From NCBI GenBank assembly GCA_009692685.1, contig SHYS01000007.1, positions 1 through 64,000 on the forward strand: a stretch of DNA of 64,000 bases. Reading direction: 5' to 3'. Below, piece after piece: positions 43,126-52,211 of this stretch. The notes below the pieces were generated by a model. The model searched no databases. It saw nothing but the letters and a program-made list of their open reading frames with translations, and was not told the DNA's origin. Source of the stretch: Dehalococcoidia bacterium. GTDB taxonomy: Bacteria; Chloroflexota; Dehalococcoidia; UBA2979. The position numbers were made by a program, and so were the translations under genes. How positions within the stretch are numbered: the first letter of the stretch is position 1; each line of letters opens with the position of its first letter.

Positions 43126-44811
43126 ATGCCGGATTCCCCTCGCCACATCCTTGTCGCCGTCGCGTGGCCGTACGCGAACAGCCCCCTGCATATTGGTCAG
43201 GTGGCAGGCGCGTATCTGCCCGCGGACATCTTTGCTCGCTATCACCGCATGCGCGGCAACCGCGTCCTGATGGTTTCCGGTTCGGACGCTCATGGCACGC
43301 CAGTTACAGTGCGCGCGGAGGCCGAGGGCATCACGCCCGAAGACGTCTTCCAGCGCTTCCACGCCTCCTTCCTCGAGACGTTCGATGGCATGGGGATTTC
43401 TTTCGATCTTTTTACGTCAACTGACACGCCGAACCACATCGCGGTCACGCAGGAGATGTTCCTCAAGCTGCGTGAGCTCGACTTCATCTACGAGGGCGAA
43501 CAGACCCTCCTCTTTGACCCGAAAGCCGGCCGTTTCCTGCCCGACCGGTACGTCGAGGGCACCTGCCCCTTCTGCGGCGACCCCGGCGCTCGAGGTGACC
43601 AGTGCGACAACTGCGGCCGCACGATGGACGCCCTTGAACTCAAGAACCCTCGCTCTCGCTTCAGCGACGCGACCCCGGAGCCGCGCACATCGACACACTT
43701 CTTCTTGCGACTGTCGGCCTTCAACGAGCGTCTGCGCGAGTGGGTGGAGGTCCAGAGCCACTGGCGGCCCGCCGTGAAGAACTTCACCCTCGGGTTGCTC
43801 CGCGAGGGGCTCCACGATCGCGCCATCACCCGCGACCTTGTCTGGGGCGTCCCGATCCCACTCGCGGGCTTCGAGGAGAAGCGCATCTACGTCTGGTTCG
43901 AGGCGGTCATCGGCTACCTTTCCGCCTCGAAGGAATGGGCCGCCTCGACGGGTGACGCCGATGCCTGGCGCGCCTGGTGGGAAGGCCCCGAGGCCCGCGC
44001 CTACTACTTCCAGGGCAAGGACAACGTCCCGTTCCACACGACGATCTGGCCCGCGATGCTCATGGGCTACGACGGGCTCAACCTGCCCTACGACGTCCCG
44101 GCGAACCAGTACGTGACGATGTCCGGCTCCAAAGCCTCATCGAGTCGCAATTGGGCGGTGTGGATGCCCGACTATGTCGCGCGACACGACCCCGACCCGC
44201 TCCGTTACGTCCTTACGGCGATCATGCCGGAGACCAGCGACTCCGACTTCACTTGGGCTGAGTACGTCCGCCGCAACAACGACGAGCTGGTCGCGCGCTG
44301 GGGCAACCTCGTCAACCGCGTGCTGACGCTCACACGTCGCAACTTTGAGGAGCGCGTCCCACAGCCGCCATCGACGCTCGCGCCGGAGTCGCAGGCCCTG
44401 CTCGACGCCGTGGACGCCGCCTTCGAGGAGGTTGGCGGCCACATCGAGGCGGTCAATCTGCGAAACGCCATCGGTGCCGCGATGGGCGTCGCCACTCTCG
44501 CCAACCGCTACCTCGATGACCGCGCGCCCTGGACGGCGGTTCGCACGGATCGCGATCACGCCGCGGAGACGCTCTTCGTCGCGATCAACGTCGTCAGCGG
44601 CATCGCGACGTTGCTGCAGCCCTTCCTGCCGTTCACCTCGCCTGAGGCGTGGGCGTTCTGCGGCCACAGTGTCGCCCCCGGCGCCATCGAGGGCGCCGGC
44701 TGGCGCCGCACGCCCGTCGAGGCCGGCACGCTCCTCCCGGAGCCTCACACGCTCTACAAGAAGCTGGATGACTCGCTGGTCGAGGAAGAAGAAGCGCGCC
44801 TCGGAAAGTGA
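43126..44811 (+). CDS. metG: methionyl-tRNA synthetase
   Basis: This class Ia synthetase (561 aa) charges tRNA-Met. The catalytic Rossmann fold begins [18 protein letters not shown], the signature HIGH being HIGQ here. The zinc knuckle is CPFC/CDNC, and the second signature loop reads [14 protein letters not shown] where KMSKS is expected; related KxSSS forms are known in actinobacterial Met[14 protein letters not shown] and [14 protein letters not shown] are typical. The anticodon domain is present; there is no C-terminal tRNA-binding EMAP domain. A TACGAT box lies 9 bp before the ATG and no ribosome site is seen. Confidence 0.93.
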   Translation: MPDSPRHILVAVAWPYANSPLHIGQVAGAYLPADIFARYHRMRGNRVLMVSGSDAHGTPVTVRAEAEGITPEDVFQRFHASFLETFDGMGISFDLFTSTDTPNHIAVTQEMFLKLRELDFIYEGEQTLLFDPKAGRFLPDRYVEGTCPFCGDPGARGDQCDNCGRTMDALELKNPRSRFSDATPEPRTSTHFFLRLSAFNERLREWVEVQSHWRPAVKNFTLGLLREGLHDRAITRDLVWGVPIPLAGFEEKRIYVWFEAVIGYLSASKEWAASTGDADAWRAWWEGPEARAYYFQGKDNVPFHTTIWPAMLMGYDGLNLPYDVPANQYVTMSGSKASSSRNWAVWMPDYVARHDPDPLRYVLTAIMPETSDSDFTWAEYVRRNNDELVARWGNLVNRVLTLTRRNFEERVPQPPSTLAPESQALLDAVDAAFEEVGGHIEAVNLRNAIGAAMGVATLANRYLDDRAPWTAVRTDRDHAAETLFVAINVVSGIATLLQPFLPFTSPEAWAFCGHSVAPGAIEGAGWRRTPVEAGTLLPEPHTLYKKLDDSLVEEEEARLGK

Positions 44812-44819
44812 GGCGTTCG

Positions 44820-45181
44820 ATGAACGTCGTCCGAGGGCTACTCCACGTCGAGTGTGCCACGAGCTTCCTCGCTGCCACATGGGCGTACTTCGTGCTCCTT
44901 CAGGGGTCGTGGGTCGTGTATCTCTGCTGTGCCTGCTGCTCCCCGACCTCGGGATGGTGGGCTTCCTCCAAGGCCCGCGGCTGGGCGCCTGGACTTACAA
45001 CCTCGTCCACACGGAGGCGCTCGCGGTCGGCCTCCTGGCGACGGGCGTCGCGACGGACTCACGCCCGATGCAGATCGCCGCGCTCGTCCTCGGCGCCCAC
45101 GTCGGCATGGACCGCGCGCTCGGCTACGTGTTGAAATTCACAAGCGGGTTCAAGGACACGCATCTGCAGCGCCTCTCGTAG
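44820..45181 (+). pseudogene. DUF4260-family membrane protein, frameshifted
   Basis: It starts at ATG 44820 with MNVVRGLLHVECATSFLAATWAYFVLL. Near 44928 the frame must shift to continue as LCLLLPDLGMVGFLQGPRLGAWTYN, then VHTEALAVGLL and the diagnostic end DRALGYVLKFTSGFKDTHL. Both halves fit the small four-helix DUF4260 family, function unknown. The lesion is in a CTGCTGTGCCTGCTGCTCC repeat-like stretch, so replication slippage or a read error is equally possible. It follows metG by 8 bp. Confidence 0.75.
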
Positions 45182-45208
45182 CCCGTCCACTGGAGATGCT
45201 GACCATCC

Positions 45209-45349
45209 CCGTTCGCCCTGAGCCTGTCGAAGGGCTCGCTATACCGGAAGATCCGCGTTACCACCTCCGGGCACGACCAGCGCACCGTCGAGGCAAGCGG
45301 CGTGGCTCCCTTCGGCACGCTCAGGGCAGGCCCTGCTCACCACGAACGG
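45209..45349. repeat. 141-bp dispersed element, copy B
   Basis: It begins CCGTTCGCCCTGAGCCTG and ends CCTGCTCACCACGAACGG; the terminal CCGTTCG/CGAACGG are inverted. Length is identical to copy A (29928-30068), with shared ends and an inner GTCGAGGCAAGCGGCGTGG. It lies between the broken DUF4260 gene and tatD. Confidence 0.8.
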
Positions 45350-45398
45350 ATAACAGCGGCGGTATTCCGTCATCGTCCGATCGGGCACACTGGCACCC

Positions 45399-46244
45399 AT
45401 GATCTCCCCGCAGTCCCGCCGCACACCTGCCCCCGTCGAACCCCTCCGCGCGCCCGTCGTCGACGCGCACGCGCACCTCTACTCGCGGGAGTTCGAGGAG
45501 GATCGCAACGCCGTCCTCGAACGGGCGTGGGGCGCGGGTCTGCGCCACATCGTCGAGGTGGGCACGTCGTCGGATAGCTCGACGCGCGCGCTCGCCCTCG
45601 CCAACACCGACCCGAGGATTCACCCCGTCGTCGGCCTGCATCCGCACTCGGCCAGCAAGCTCGCGGAGGAGCGGCCCGCCCTCGAGCGGCTCGTGGCAGC
45701 CGGCGGCTACGTCGGCATCGGCGAGATCGGCCTCGACTTCTTCCGCAACAACTCGCCGCCGGAGGCGCAGTACGCGGTGCTCCACTGGCAACTCGAACTC
45801 GCCTCGACCCACGGCCTGCCGGTGGTCATCCACTCCCGCGACGCCGACGAAGAGTGCTACGCGGTCATCGAGGCGTGGGCGAGCCTCCACGGGCGCTACC
45901 GCGGGCCAGACCTCGAGATCGGGATGATGCACTGCTACGCGGGCGATCTCGATCTGGCGCGGCGTTACCTCGATCTGGGCTTTCTGATTTCGGTGCCCGG
46001 GCCGGTGACCTACGCCAACAATACGCGTGGTCGAGGCGTGGCCGCCGAGGTACCCCTCAACAGACTGCTCGTCGAGACCGACAGCCCGTATCTCACGCCC
46101 GTACCATGGCGCGGGCAGCGCAATGAGCCCGCGTACGTGGTACAAACGATCCGCGCGGTCGCCGAGATTCGAGGCGAAAGCGCGGAACTCGTGGCCGCGG
46201 CGACGGCCGCAAATGCGGCTCGCCTGTTCGGATTTCAGCTATGA
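45399..46244 (+). CDS. tatD: TatD-family metal-dependent deoxyribonuclease
   Basis: This 281-aa amidohydrolase-fold nuclease is thought to trim DNA ends or act on D-aminoacyl-tRNA. Metal ligands are seen in VVDAHAHL, GEIGLDFF, VIHSRDADEE, GMMHCYAGD and LLVETDSPYLTP. It overlaps the next gene (PspC-polyprenyl synthase) by four bases, ATGA, so the two are coupled. The usual neighbour of tatD is metG, which is found just upstream, as in many genomes. Confidence 0.93.
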   Translation: MISPQSRRTPAPVEPLRAPVVDAHAHLYSREFEEDRNAVLERAWGAGLRHIVEVGTSSDSSTRALALANTDPRIHPVVGLHPHSASKLAEERPALERLVAAGGYVGIGEIGLDFFRNNSPPEAQYAVLHWQLELASTHGLPVVIHSRDADEECYAVIEAWASLHGRYRGPDLEIGMMHCYAGDLDLARRYLDLGFLISVPGPVTYANNTRGRGVAAEVPLNRLLVETDSPYLTPVPWRGQRNEPAYVVQTIRAVAEIRGESAELVAAATAANAARLFGFQL

Positions 46245-47437
46245 TGTGGGGTCGACCTATGACTTCCGCTGTGGCGACGCCGGTACTTGTCGGTGGTGTC
46301 TGCGGTCGCTTCGCGTCGCAGCACCAGATGAGCCCACGGGCAGTGCGCGCCGCGACCGTCGCTCTGGCCATAGCCTCGGCCGGCTCGGTCGCGCTCCTAT
46401 ACGTGGCGCTCTGGCTGATGACGCCCGGTACCGTCGCACACGCCGCCACCGAGGCGGTCACTACTTCGGCAGCGCGCTCACGCTCGCTCTACGGCCCGGT
46501 TACCAACGACCTCCCCCGCGTCGATGAGATGCTGAAGTCGATCGCGCACGTCGAGCACCCCTGGCTCCGCAGCATGCTCGAACACTCGCTCACCGGAGGC
46601 GGCAAGCGGATGCGACCCGCCATCGCGCTGCTCGCGGGGCGCCTCGGCGACTACGACCTCGACAAGCTCGTCCCGCTCGCATCGAGCGTGGAACTGCTGC
46701 ACACGGCCACACTCGTCCACGATGACGTGATCGATGCCGCTCCGGAACGTCGAGGCCAACCGACCTCGGCTGCCGTCTTCAACAACGCCTCGAGCGTCAT
46801 GCTGGGCGACTACATGTTTGCCCACGCCGCCGAGTTCGTGGCGCGCACCGGCAACATTCGCGTGATCCGCAACTTCGCCGCCACTCTCGGGATCATGGCC
46901 CAGGGTGAGCTCAAGCAGGACATGGCTGCGTACGAGTACTCCGAGGATGTCCAGCGCTACCTCGACCGCATCTATGGCAAGACGGCCTCGCTCTTCGCCA
47001 CGGCCGCCGAGAACGGCGCGCTCGTCGCCGGTGCTCCCGAGGCGTACGTCGCGCCGATGCAGCGCTACGGCGAGTCTCTGGGGATGGCATTCCAGATCGT
47101 GGACGACGTCCTCGATTTTACTGGTGACGCCAAGGAGATGGGCAAGCCGGTCGGATCCGATCTGCTCGCCGGGACGCTCACGCTCCCCGCGATCCTCTAC
47201 ATGCAGCGCTCACCGGGCGATAACCCGATCCAGCGCGCCTTCGAGGGCGTGCGCCGGCGCGCGAACTTGCAGCGCGCCATCGACGAGATCCGCGCCTCGG
47301 ACGTACTCGACGAGGCGATGGACTCCGCGAGGCACTTCGCCGGCCTGGCGAGCCTGGCCATCGATGAGTTGCCCTCGGGCGAGCCTCGAGAGTCGCTGGC
47401 AGGCCTCGTCACCTACGTGCTGGAGCGCCGGAGCTAG
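46241..47437 (+). CDS. PspC domain fused to a polyprenyl diphosphate synthase
   Basis: One uninterrupted frame of 398 aa. Residues about 14-64 form a PspC-like domain (VGGVCGRFASQHQMSPRAVR, then a membrane helix ending in ALLYVALWLMTP). After a linker of about 20 residues, residues 85-398 are a trans-polyprenyl synthase: GGGKRMRP (isopentenyl-PP binding), first Asp-rich motif DDVID (161-165), FQIVDDVLD (284-292) as the second. The enzyme condenses isopentenyl diphosphate into a long chain, likely for menaquinone or undecaprenol. The helix would tether it to the membrane. Start ATG 46241 overlaps tatD; ATG 46259 is an alternative that keeps the fusion. Confidence 0.88.
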   Translation: MMWGRPMTSAVATPVLVGGVCGRFASQHQMSPRAVRAATVALAIASAGSVALLYVALWLMTPGTVAHAATEAVTTSAARSRSLYGPVTNDLPRVDEMLKSIAHVEHPWLRSMLEHSLTGGGKRMRPAIALLAGRLGDYDLDKLVPLASSVELLHTATLVHDDVIDAAPERRGQPTSAAVFNNASSVMLGDYMFAHAAEFVARTGNIRVIRNFAATLGIMAQGELKQDMAAYEYSEDVQRYLDRIYGKTASLFATAAENGALVAGAPEAYVAPMQRYGESLGMAFQIVDDVLDFTGDAKEMGKPVGSDLLAGTLTLPAILYMQRSPGDNPIQRAFEGVRRRANLQRAIDEIRASDVLDEAMDSARHFAGLASLAIDELPSGEPRESLAGLVTYVLERRS

Positions 47438-47444
47438 GCTCGGC

Positions 47445-47987
47445 CTAGGTATCCTGCTTCGAAGCCTTCTTGGCCAGCGCCGATGGGACGTGTGAGCCCG
47501 TACGGGTCCGCGGAGTTACGTCCTTGTTTGGCGCGCTCTTCAGGCGCTTCTTGAGGATCGCCGTGTTGATCTTGCGCTGCTCGTAGTCTTGGCTCGCCGC
47601 GGCGAGCTGGACGTCGATCTCCATCTGACCGAGGTCCTTGCCGCGCTCTTCGTCCTCCTGCATGCGCCGGATGCGCCACTCCTCAGCGTCGTCGTCCGAG
47701 CGCGTCGCGAAGCCCTTAGACCACGCGGTCTCCATCGGACTCGTCTGGTCGGCATCGCCGGTCTCGGCCCTGTCGGAGAGGCCGTCGCGCGTCCAGTATT
47801 TGCCGGTGTCCGGTACCCGTCGAGGTAGGCCCTCTCGCACCACGAAGGCGGCGAAGTCCTGCGGTATCAACCGCCGCGACTCTGCATCGCACTCCGGGCA
47901 CGGCTGCGGGTTCGAGGCCTCGCGCACCGGCCTCAGCAGCTCGAACACGCCGTGGCAGTCCGCGCAGTAGTACTCGTAGAGGGGCAT
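47445..47987 (-). CDS. FmdB-type zinc-ribbon protein
   Basis: The N-terminal 45 residues are a FmdB zinc ribbon, MPLYEYYCADCHGVFELLRP with a second Cys pair in PCPECDAESRRL. The remaining 135 residues are charged and probably helical or coiled (DDDAEEWRIRRMQEDEERGKD), ending in a basic tail. FmdB-like proteins are putative regulators; function here is unknown. GGGAGG precedes ATG 47987. It converges with the prenyl synthase gene, 7 bp apart. Confidence 0.82.
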   Translation of the reverse strand: MPLYEYYCADCHGVFELLRPVREASNPQPCPECDAESRRLIPQDFAAFVVREGLPRRVPDTGKYWTRDGLSDRAETGDADQTSPMETAWSKGFATRSDDDAEEWRIRRMQEDEERGKDLGQMEIDVQLAAASQDYEQRKINTAILKKRLKSAPNKDVTPRTRTGSHVPSALAKKASKQDT

Positions 47988-48075
47988 CGGGCCTCCCGAA
48001 TCAGTCCTCGAATGCGGCTTGAGTATAGAACGCGATGGCCTCGGCGAACGGATTCCGAGGCCCGGAGTCGCGCCC

Positions 48076-48858
48076 CTACTCGGACGGCGCGGACGCCGAG
48101 GTGCGCCGCACCGCCTCGATGAAACGCTGACTTCCCAGATCACGCTCAGCGGTAGCTCTCACCAGAGCGTGCATCACGCGCTCGATGGCGGCGGCGAGCG
48201 CCGGCGTCAGGCGAATCCGCGCGGCCTCCTCATAGGGGCCGCGCTGGATCGCCCGCAGCACTTTGAGCGTCGTGAGATCGAGGTCGCTCGCCTCGGGGTA
48301 CCGGGAGCGGCAGTTTCGGCACACCATCCCACCAGCGAGCGGCGCCCAGGCGATGTCCGCGGCGTCCACCGACCCCCCGCAAGACGCGCAGTCGTCCCAC
48401 TGCGGCCGGAGTCCCGTTTCGGCGAGCAGGTCCATCTCGAATGCGCGCGCTAGGAGATGGACGCCGTCACCTCGATTCAAACGTACCAGCGCCGCCAGCA
48501 GCAACTCATACGCGGCCGGGTCGGTGTGGTCGACGGTCAGCCGGTCGGTGACCTCCACAAGGTACATCGCGATCCCCAGGCGGTCGAGGTCGCCCCGGGT
48601 ATCCGGGTACGCATCGATCGTCTGCGCCTGCGTCACCACATCGAGGCTGCGCCCGTGCGCGAGTACCACCTCGACGTGTGTGCCGGTCTCAAGGTGGCCG
48701 GCAAGCTTGCTCCGCGGACGCAGCGCGCCCTTCGCAACTGCGTCGACCTTGCCTCGGGCGGGCGTGAGCAGCGAGACGATGCGGTCTGCCTCGCCGAAAC
48801 GGCGGCGGCGCAGCACGAGCGCCTCCGTGCGCGTGACTCGAGGTGGGCGTGTGGCCAT
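48076..48858 (-). CDS. recO: DNA repair protein RecO
   Basis: RecO helps load RecA with RecR. The 260-aa product has an N-terminal OB fold (ALVLRRRRFGEADRIVSLLTPARGKVDAVAKGALRPRSKLAGHLE), a helical domain, and a zinc site formed by CASC and CRNC. ATG 48858 is chosen to match the family N-terminus. It lies 10 bp after the 84-aa gene, in a run with dnaX and recR. Confidence 0.93.
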   Translation of the reverse strand: MATRPPRVTRTEALVLRRRRFGEADRIVSLLTPARGKVDAVAKGALRPRSKLAGHLETGTHVEVVLAHGRSLDVVTQAQTIDAYPDTRGDLDRLGIAMYLVEVTDRLTVDHTDPAAYELLLAALVRLNRGDGVHLLARAFEMDLLAETGLRPQWDDCASCGGSVDAADIAWAPLAGGMVCRNCRSRYPEASDLDLTTLKVLRAIQRGPYEEAARIRLTPALAAAIERVMHALVRATAERDLGSQRFIEAVRRTSASAPSE

Positions 48859-48868
48859 AGAGGTGGCG

Positions 48869-49123
48869 CTACCTGCGCCGGCGCAGGTCGTTCGGGTCGA
48901 CACCATGCGGCACGTTCGAGTCCGGCGGCGGCGCGGCGGGGCCACGACGGCGCTCCTTCAGCTTCTCGGAGGCCCAGAGAGCGAGCGTGATGCTCAGCGC
49001 CCAGATGAAGGCGACCCGGATCGCGAACGTCGCGTCAGCCGCACCCGTCACCACGACGAAGGCGAATGACAGCGGGAATGCGATGTAGAAGCCCTTCCAC
49101 CATTTCGGCGTCAGGATCCACAT
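48869..49123 (-). CDS. small hypothetical membrane protein (84 aa)
   Basis: The product has two hydrophobic segments (FYIAFPLSFAFVVVTGA and FAIRVAFIWALSITLALW) and a basic, Pro-rich C-terminal tail that would face the cytoplasm. No ribosome site is visible before the ATG. No family is recognised. The tight spacing between recR (26 bp) and recO (10 bp), and the coding-like composition, support it as a real gene. Confidence 0.65.
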   Translation of the reverse strand: MWILTPKWWKGFYIAFPLSFAFVVVTGAADATFAIRVAFIWALSITLALWASEKLKERRRGPAAPPPDSNVPHGVDPNDLRRRR

Positions 49124-49149
49124 GTCGATGATGCGTCGCAGGATTTCGA

Positions 49150-49773
49150 TCAGCGCACCTCCTGGCGGAACTCCATGGCGCGACCAAGGGTGAGGTTGTC
49201 AGCGTACTCGAGGTCCGCGCCCGCCGGGAGGCCGCTCGCGAGGCGCGTCACTCGGATCCCGATGGGCCGCAGCAGCCTCGAAAGGTACATCGAAGTTGCT
49301 TCGCCCTCGAGGTTCGGATTCGTAGCCACGATCACCTCTGTGACCTCGGTGTCCACATCACGCAGACGCGCGAGGAGTTCGGCAATCTTCAGGTCCTCGG
49401 GCCCCACGTTATCTGAGGGCGAAATCACGCCGTGAAGGACGTGGAAGAGCCCTCGGAATACCTGGGTACGCTCGATCGCGACCACGTCGAGGGGCTCCTC
49501 GACAACGCAGATCACTGTGCGGTCGCGTCCGGCATCGAGGCAGGTTCGGCAGGGGGTCCGGTCGGCGACGTTCTGGCAGCGCTCGCAGAGCACGATCTGC
49601 TCTTTCACCGCCAGCAGCGCATCCGCGAGTGAGTGCGCCTCGGCGGTCGGTGCGCGCAGCACGTGGTACGCGAGGCGTTGCGCGGTCTTCGGTCCCACCC
49701 CGGGCAAGCGATGGAACGCCTCGACGAGCCGCGTGATCGGCGAGTGGTCGCCGCCCGAGGGCGCATCAAACAT
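49150..49773 (-). CDS. recR: recombination protein RecR
   Basis: RecR forms the clamp that works with RecO at gapped DNA. The 207-aa product has a helix-hairpin-helix (LPGVGPKTAQRLAYHVL), a Cys4 zinc finger (CERCQNVADRTPCRTC), a Toprim domain (ICVVEEPLDVVAIERT) and the Walker-B-like C-terminal part ending with ADNLTLGRAMEFRQEV. The order dnaX-recR is the standard bacterial one, though the small YbaB gene that often lies between them is missing. Confidence 0.96.
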   Translation of the reverse strand: MFDAPSGGDHSPITRLVEAFHRLPGVGPKTAQRLAYHVLRAPTAEAHSLADALLAVKEQIVLCERCQNVADRTPCRTCLDAGRDRTVICVVEEPLDVVAIERTQVFRGLFHVLHGVISPSDNVGPEDLKIAELLARLRDVDTEVTEVIVATNPNLEGEATSMYLSRLLRPIGIRVTRLASGLPAGADLEYADNLTLGRAMEFRQEVR

Positions 49774-49786
49774 CGAGGCTCACTCG

Positions 49787-51478
49787 CTACTCGGCGACGA
49801 GCTCTGCGCCCTGCTTGAGCGCCTCATCCACCAGGTGGCTCGGGCGCGGCTGCGAGGGCGGCCCGCCCCCGGCGTTCCGCAGCTCCTCCCAGAGCACGGG
49901 GACCACCTGCACCGGCCGTCCGAGGGTGTGGCCCACTGCCTCGCTGATCTTCTGGAGCACGCCGGGGGCCTGTGCGATCTCCATCAGCGGGCGCGACACG
50001 AACCCGATCTCGACGCTGTCACCCTCGACCGCGCGAGCGTACGAGACCTTGTTGAGGAGGGCACCAGCCTTCTTATCCTGCGCGTTCACGGCGTCCCGGA
50101 TCTCGTCCCAGCCGGCGCGGATGCGCGCCAGATCCTCGGATATAGGTCCGGTGTCGGGGACGACGAACGGTGCGCGAGGTGACTCGACTCGTGCCTCGAC
50201 CGGCTCACGGGCCGCTGACGGCTGCTGCAGACGCGGCGTGCCCTGAGGGCGCTCCGCGCGCTCGTCGCGTCGCGGTGCAGGCTGCTGGCGTTGTGGCGCG
50301 GGCTCTCGAGCAGGCGGTGACGCCTTCTGCTGGCGGGCTTGGGGGGCGGGCGTGGCGGGAGCCGAGGACTGCGCTGACGCCTCGACCGCGGGTGCGGCGT
50401 CGAGGCCCACCGCCAGCGAGGCGAAGGCGATCTCCGCAGGCAGCGAATCATACGCATCGCCTCGGAAGTCCACGCTGCCGAGGGCGCGCAGCGCCGCCAC
50501 GATATCGGTCGGGCGCGCGCTTGCGGCGAGCGTGCGCAGGGCGGACGCCTCGCTCTCGGAGATCGCGAGGTCGGCGCCGCCACCCGAGAGCACGAGGAGC
50601 GCGCTGCGGAGCGTTGCCACTACCTCGCGCATGAAGGCGCGCATTTCAAGGCCGTCGTTGCGCACCGCCTCGAGGACGGCGAGGCCCGCCGGCAGGTCGC
50701 GCATGATCGCAGCCCGTGCCAGTTCGCCCGTCCGATGGTCAACGACGAGCCCGAGCCCGGCGCGCACCGCCTCGATGCTCAGGTCGCGTCCGTGGTAGGC
50801 GACTGTCTGATCGAGGAGGTTGACGGCGTCACGCAGCGAGCCGGTCGACTGCCGGGCGATGAGGTCGAGGCCACCCTCGGCAACGGTGATGCCCTCGCCC
50901 TCGGCAATCGTCTTGAGGCGCCCCACCGCGGCGTCGAGGCTGATTCGACGGAAGTCGAAGCGCTGGCACCTGGATACGATGGTGGCGGGCAGGCGGTGCG
51001 ACTCCGTGGTCGCCAGCACGAAGATGACGTGTGGCGGCGGCTCCTCGAGGGTCTTCAGCAGCGCGTTGAACGCCGCATCGGTGAGCATGTGCACCTCGTC
51101 GATGAGGTAGACCTTGTAGCGAGCGGCGTTCGGAGAGTACCCCGCACCCTCGCGCAGGTCACGGATCTCGTCGATCCCGCGGTTCGAGGCAGCGTCGAGC
51201 TCGATCAAGTCGAGTGCACGGCCGGTCCGGAAGGTCTCGCACGTCAGGCACGTATCGCACGGTTCCCCCTCGGCGGTAGGGGTGGGGCAGTTCACAGCCT
51301 TCGCGAGGATGCGGCCCGTGGTGGTCTTCCCCGTGCCTCGAGGGCCCGCAAACAGGTAGGCGTGCGCGGGCGATCCCGCAGCGATCGCGTTGCGGAGCGT
51401 CGTCGTCACCGGCTCCTGGCCAACGACGTCGCCGAAGCGCTGCGGACGCCACTTCCTGTAAAGGACTTCCTGGCTCAC
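49787..51478 (-). CDS. dnaX: DNA polymerase III subunits gamma and tau
   Basis: This is the clamp-loader ATPase. The AAA+ domain has Walker A GPRGTGKT (residues 45-52), the zinc site Cys64, Cys74, Cys77, Cys80, Walker B VYLIDEVHML and sensor LATTESHRLPATIVSRCQ. The middle is an Ala/Pro/Gln-rich linker, followed by a C-terminal tau-like domain (IRAGWDEIRDAVNAQDKKAGALLN). The start is GTG at 51478. I saw no slippery A run followed by a hairpin, so separate gamma production is not supported. Confidence 0.95.
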   Translation of the reverse strand: MSQEVLYRKWRPQRFGDVVGQEPVTTTLRNAIAAGSPAHAYLFAGPRGTGKTTTGRILAKAVNCPTPTAEGEPCDTCLTCETFRTGRALDLIELDAASNRGIDEIRDLREGAGYSPNAARYKVYLIDEVHMLTDAAFNALLKTLEEPPPHVIFVLATTESHRLPATIVSRCQRFDFRRISLDAAVGRLKTIAEGEGITVAEGGLDLIARQSTGSLRDAVNLLDQTVAYHGRDLSIEAVRAGLGLVVDHRTGELARAAIMRDLPAGLAVLEAVRNDGLEMRAFMREVVATLRSALLVLSGGGADLAISESEASALRTLAASARPTDIVAALRALGSVDFRGDAYDSLPAEIAFASLAVGLDAAPAVEASAQSSAPATPAPQARQQKASPPAREPAPQRQQPAPRRDERAERPQGTPRLQQPSAAREPVEARVESPRAPFVVPDTGPISEDLARIRAGWDEIRDAVNAQDKKAGALLNKVSYARAVEGDSVEIGFVSRPLMEIAQAPGVLQKISEAVGHTLGRPVQVVPVLWEELRNAGGGPPSQPRPSHLVDEALKQGAELVAE

Positions 51479-51578
51479 AATGTCTTCACGCAGTCACGGT
51501 GCTCCCCGCCTGCCCTCGGGGAGGTGAGGGCGGACTCCTTCAGTCTACACGAGCCGCCCCGTGAGGGCCGAGCGTCCG

Positions 51579-52103
51579 TCAGTCGTCGGCGTGTGCGTTC
51601 GAGGCGTGAATCGCATGGCCCAGGATGCCCTCCTCGCGCTCCCGCATCTCGGCGTCATCCTCTGGTGTCTCGTGGTCGTAGCCGATGATGTGCAGCAGGC
51701 CATGCAGCACGAGGTGCGCCAGTTCCTGCTCGATGGTGAGGTTCGCCTCGGCGGCCTGGCGGGCGGCGGTCTCGACCGAGATAGCGATGTCGCCGATGTA
51801 GGAGCCAGCGTCGTCGGCGTCGCGCGGCACCTCCGGTGGTGCGAGTTCGCCGTCCGCCTCGAGGCCTGACTCCCAAGCCGGGAACGACAGCACGTCGGTC
51901 GGCGCATCGAGATCGCGGTGCTTACGGTTCAGCGAGCGCAGCAGCTCATCGTCGGCGAAGACGATGGTGAGCGCGGAGGCGTCCTCGATCTCCTCTTCCT
52001 CCAGCACGCGGGCGCAGAGGTCCCGCAGCGACTCGATGTCCACGCATGCGCGCGACGATGGGTCGAGGCTCTCTGCATCGAGGGTGACTACGTAGCGAGG
52101 CAT
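51579..52103 (-). CDS. ybeY: endoribonuclease YbeY
   Basis: This single-strand-specific endoribonuclease matures 16S rRNA 3' ends. The 174-aa product has the zinc motif HGLLHIIGYDH with His134, His138 and His144, and the preceding block LNRKHRDLDAPTDVLSFP. Its upstream region is the 49-bp repeat copy C, which separates it from nuoN. Confidence 0.95.
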   Translation of the reverse strand: MPRYVVTLDAESLDPSSRACVDIESLRDLCARVLEEEEIEDASALTIVFADDELLRSLNRKHRDLDAPTDVLSFPAWESGLEADGELAPPEVPRDADDAGSYIGDIAISVETAARQAAEANLTIEQELAHLVLHGLLHIIGYDHETPEDDAEMREREEGILGHAIHASNAHADD

Positions 52104-52119
52104 GACATGCTGCCTTCAT

Positions 52120-52168
52120 CCGTTCGCCCTGAGCCTGTCGAAGGGCAGGCTCGGCTCACCACGAACGG
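52120..52168. repeat. 49-bp derivative of the dispersed element, copy C
   Basis: It begins CCGTTCGCCCTGAGCCTG and ends CTCGGCTCACCACGAACGG, matching the outer parts of copies A and B with the core of about 92 bp missing. It can fold into a hairpin through the CCGTTCG/CGAACGG ends. It lies 17 bp before ybeY and 43 bp after nuoN, so it may end nuo transcription. Confidence 0.8.
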
Positions 52169-52211
52169 ATGAGTGCTCGAGCAAGGCGGCGCTCGAAGTC
52201 GCCCATTCTCG

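Noticed and set aside
42171..43424. Plus-strand frame of about 417 codons opposite the metallophosphoesterase gene
   Set aside because: Arg/Pro/Ser-rich antisense shadow without domain or ribosome site.
49787..51478. Programmed frameshift in dnaX
   Set aside because: No A-rich slippery heptamer with a downstream hairpin was found in the linker region.
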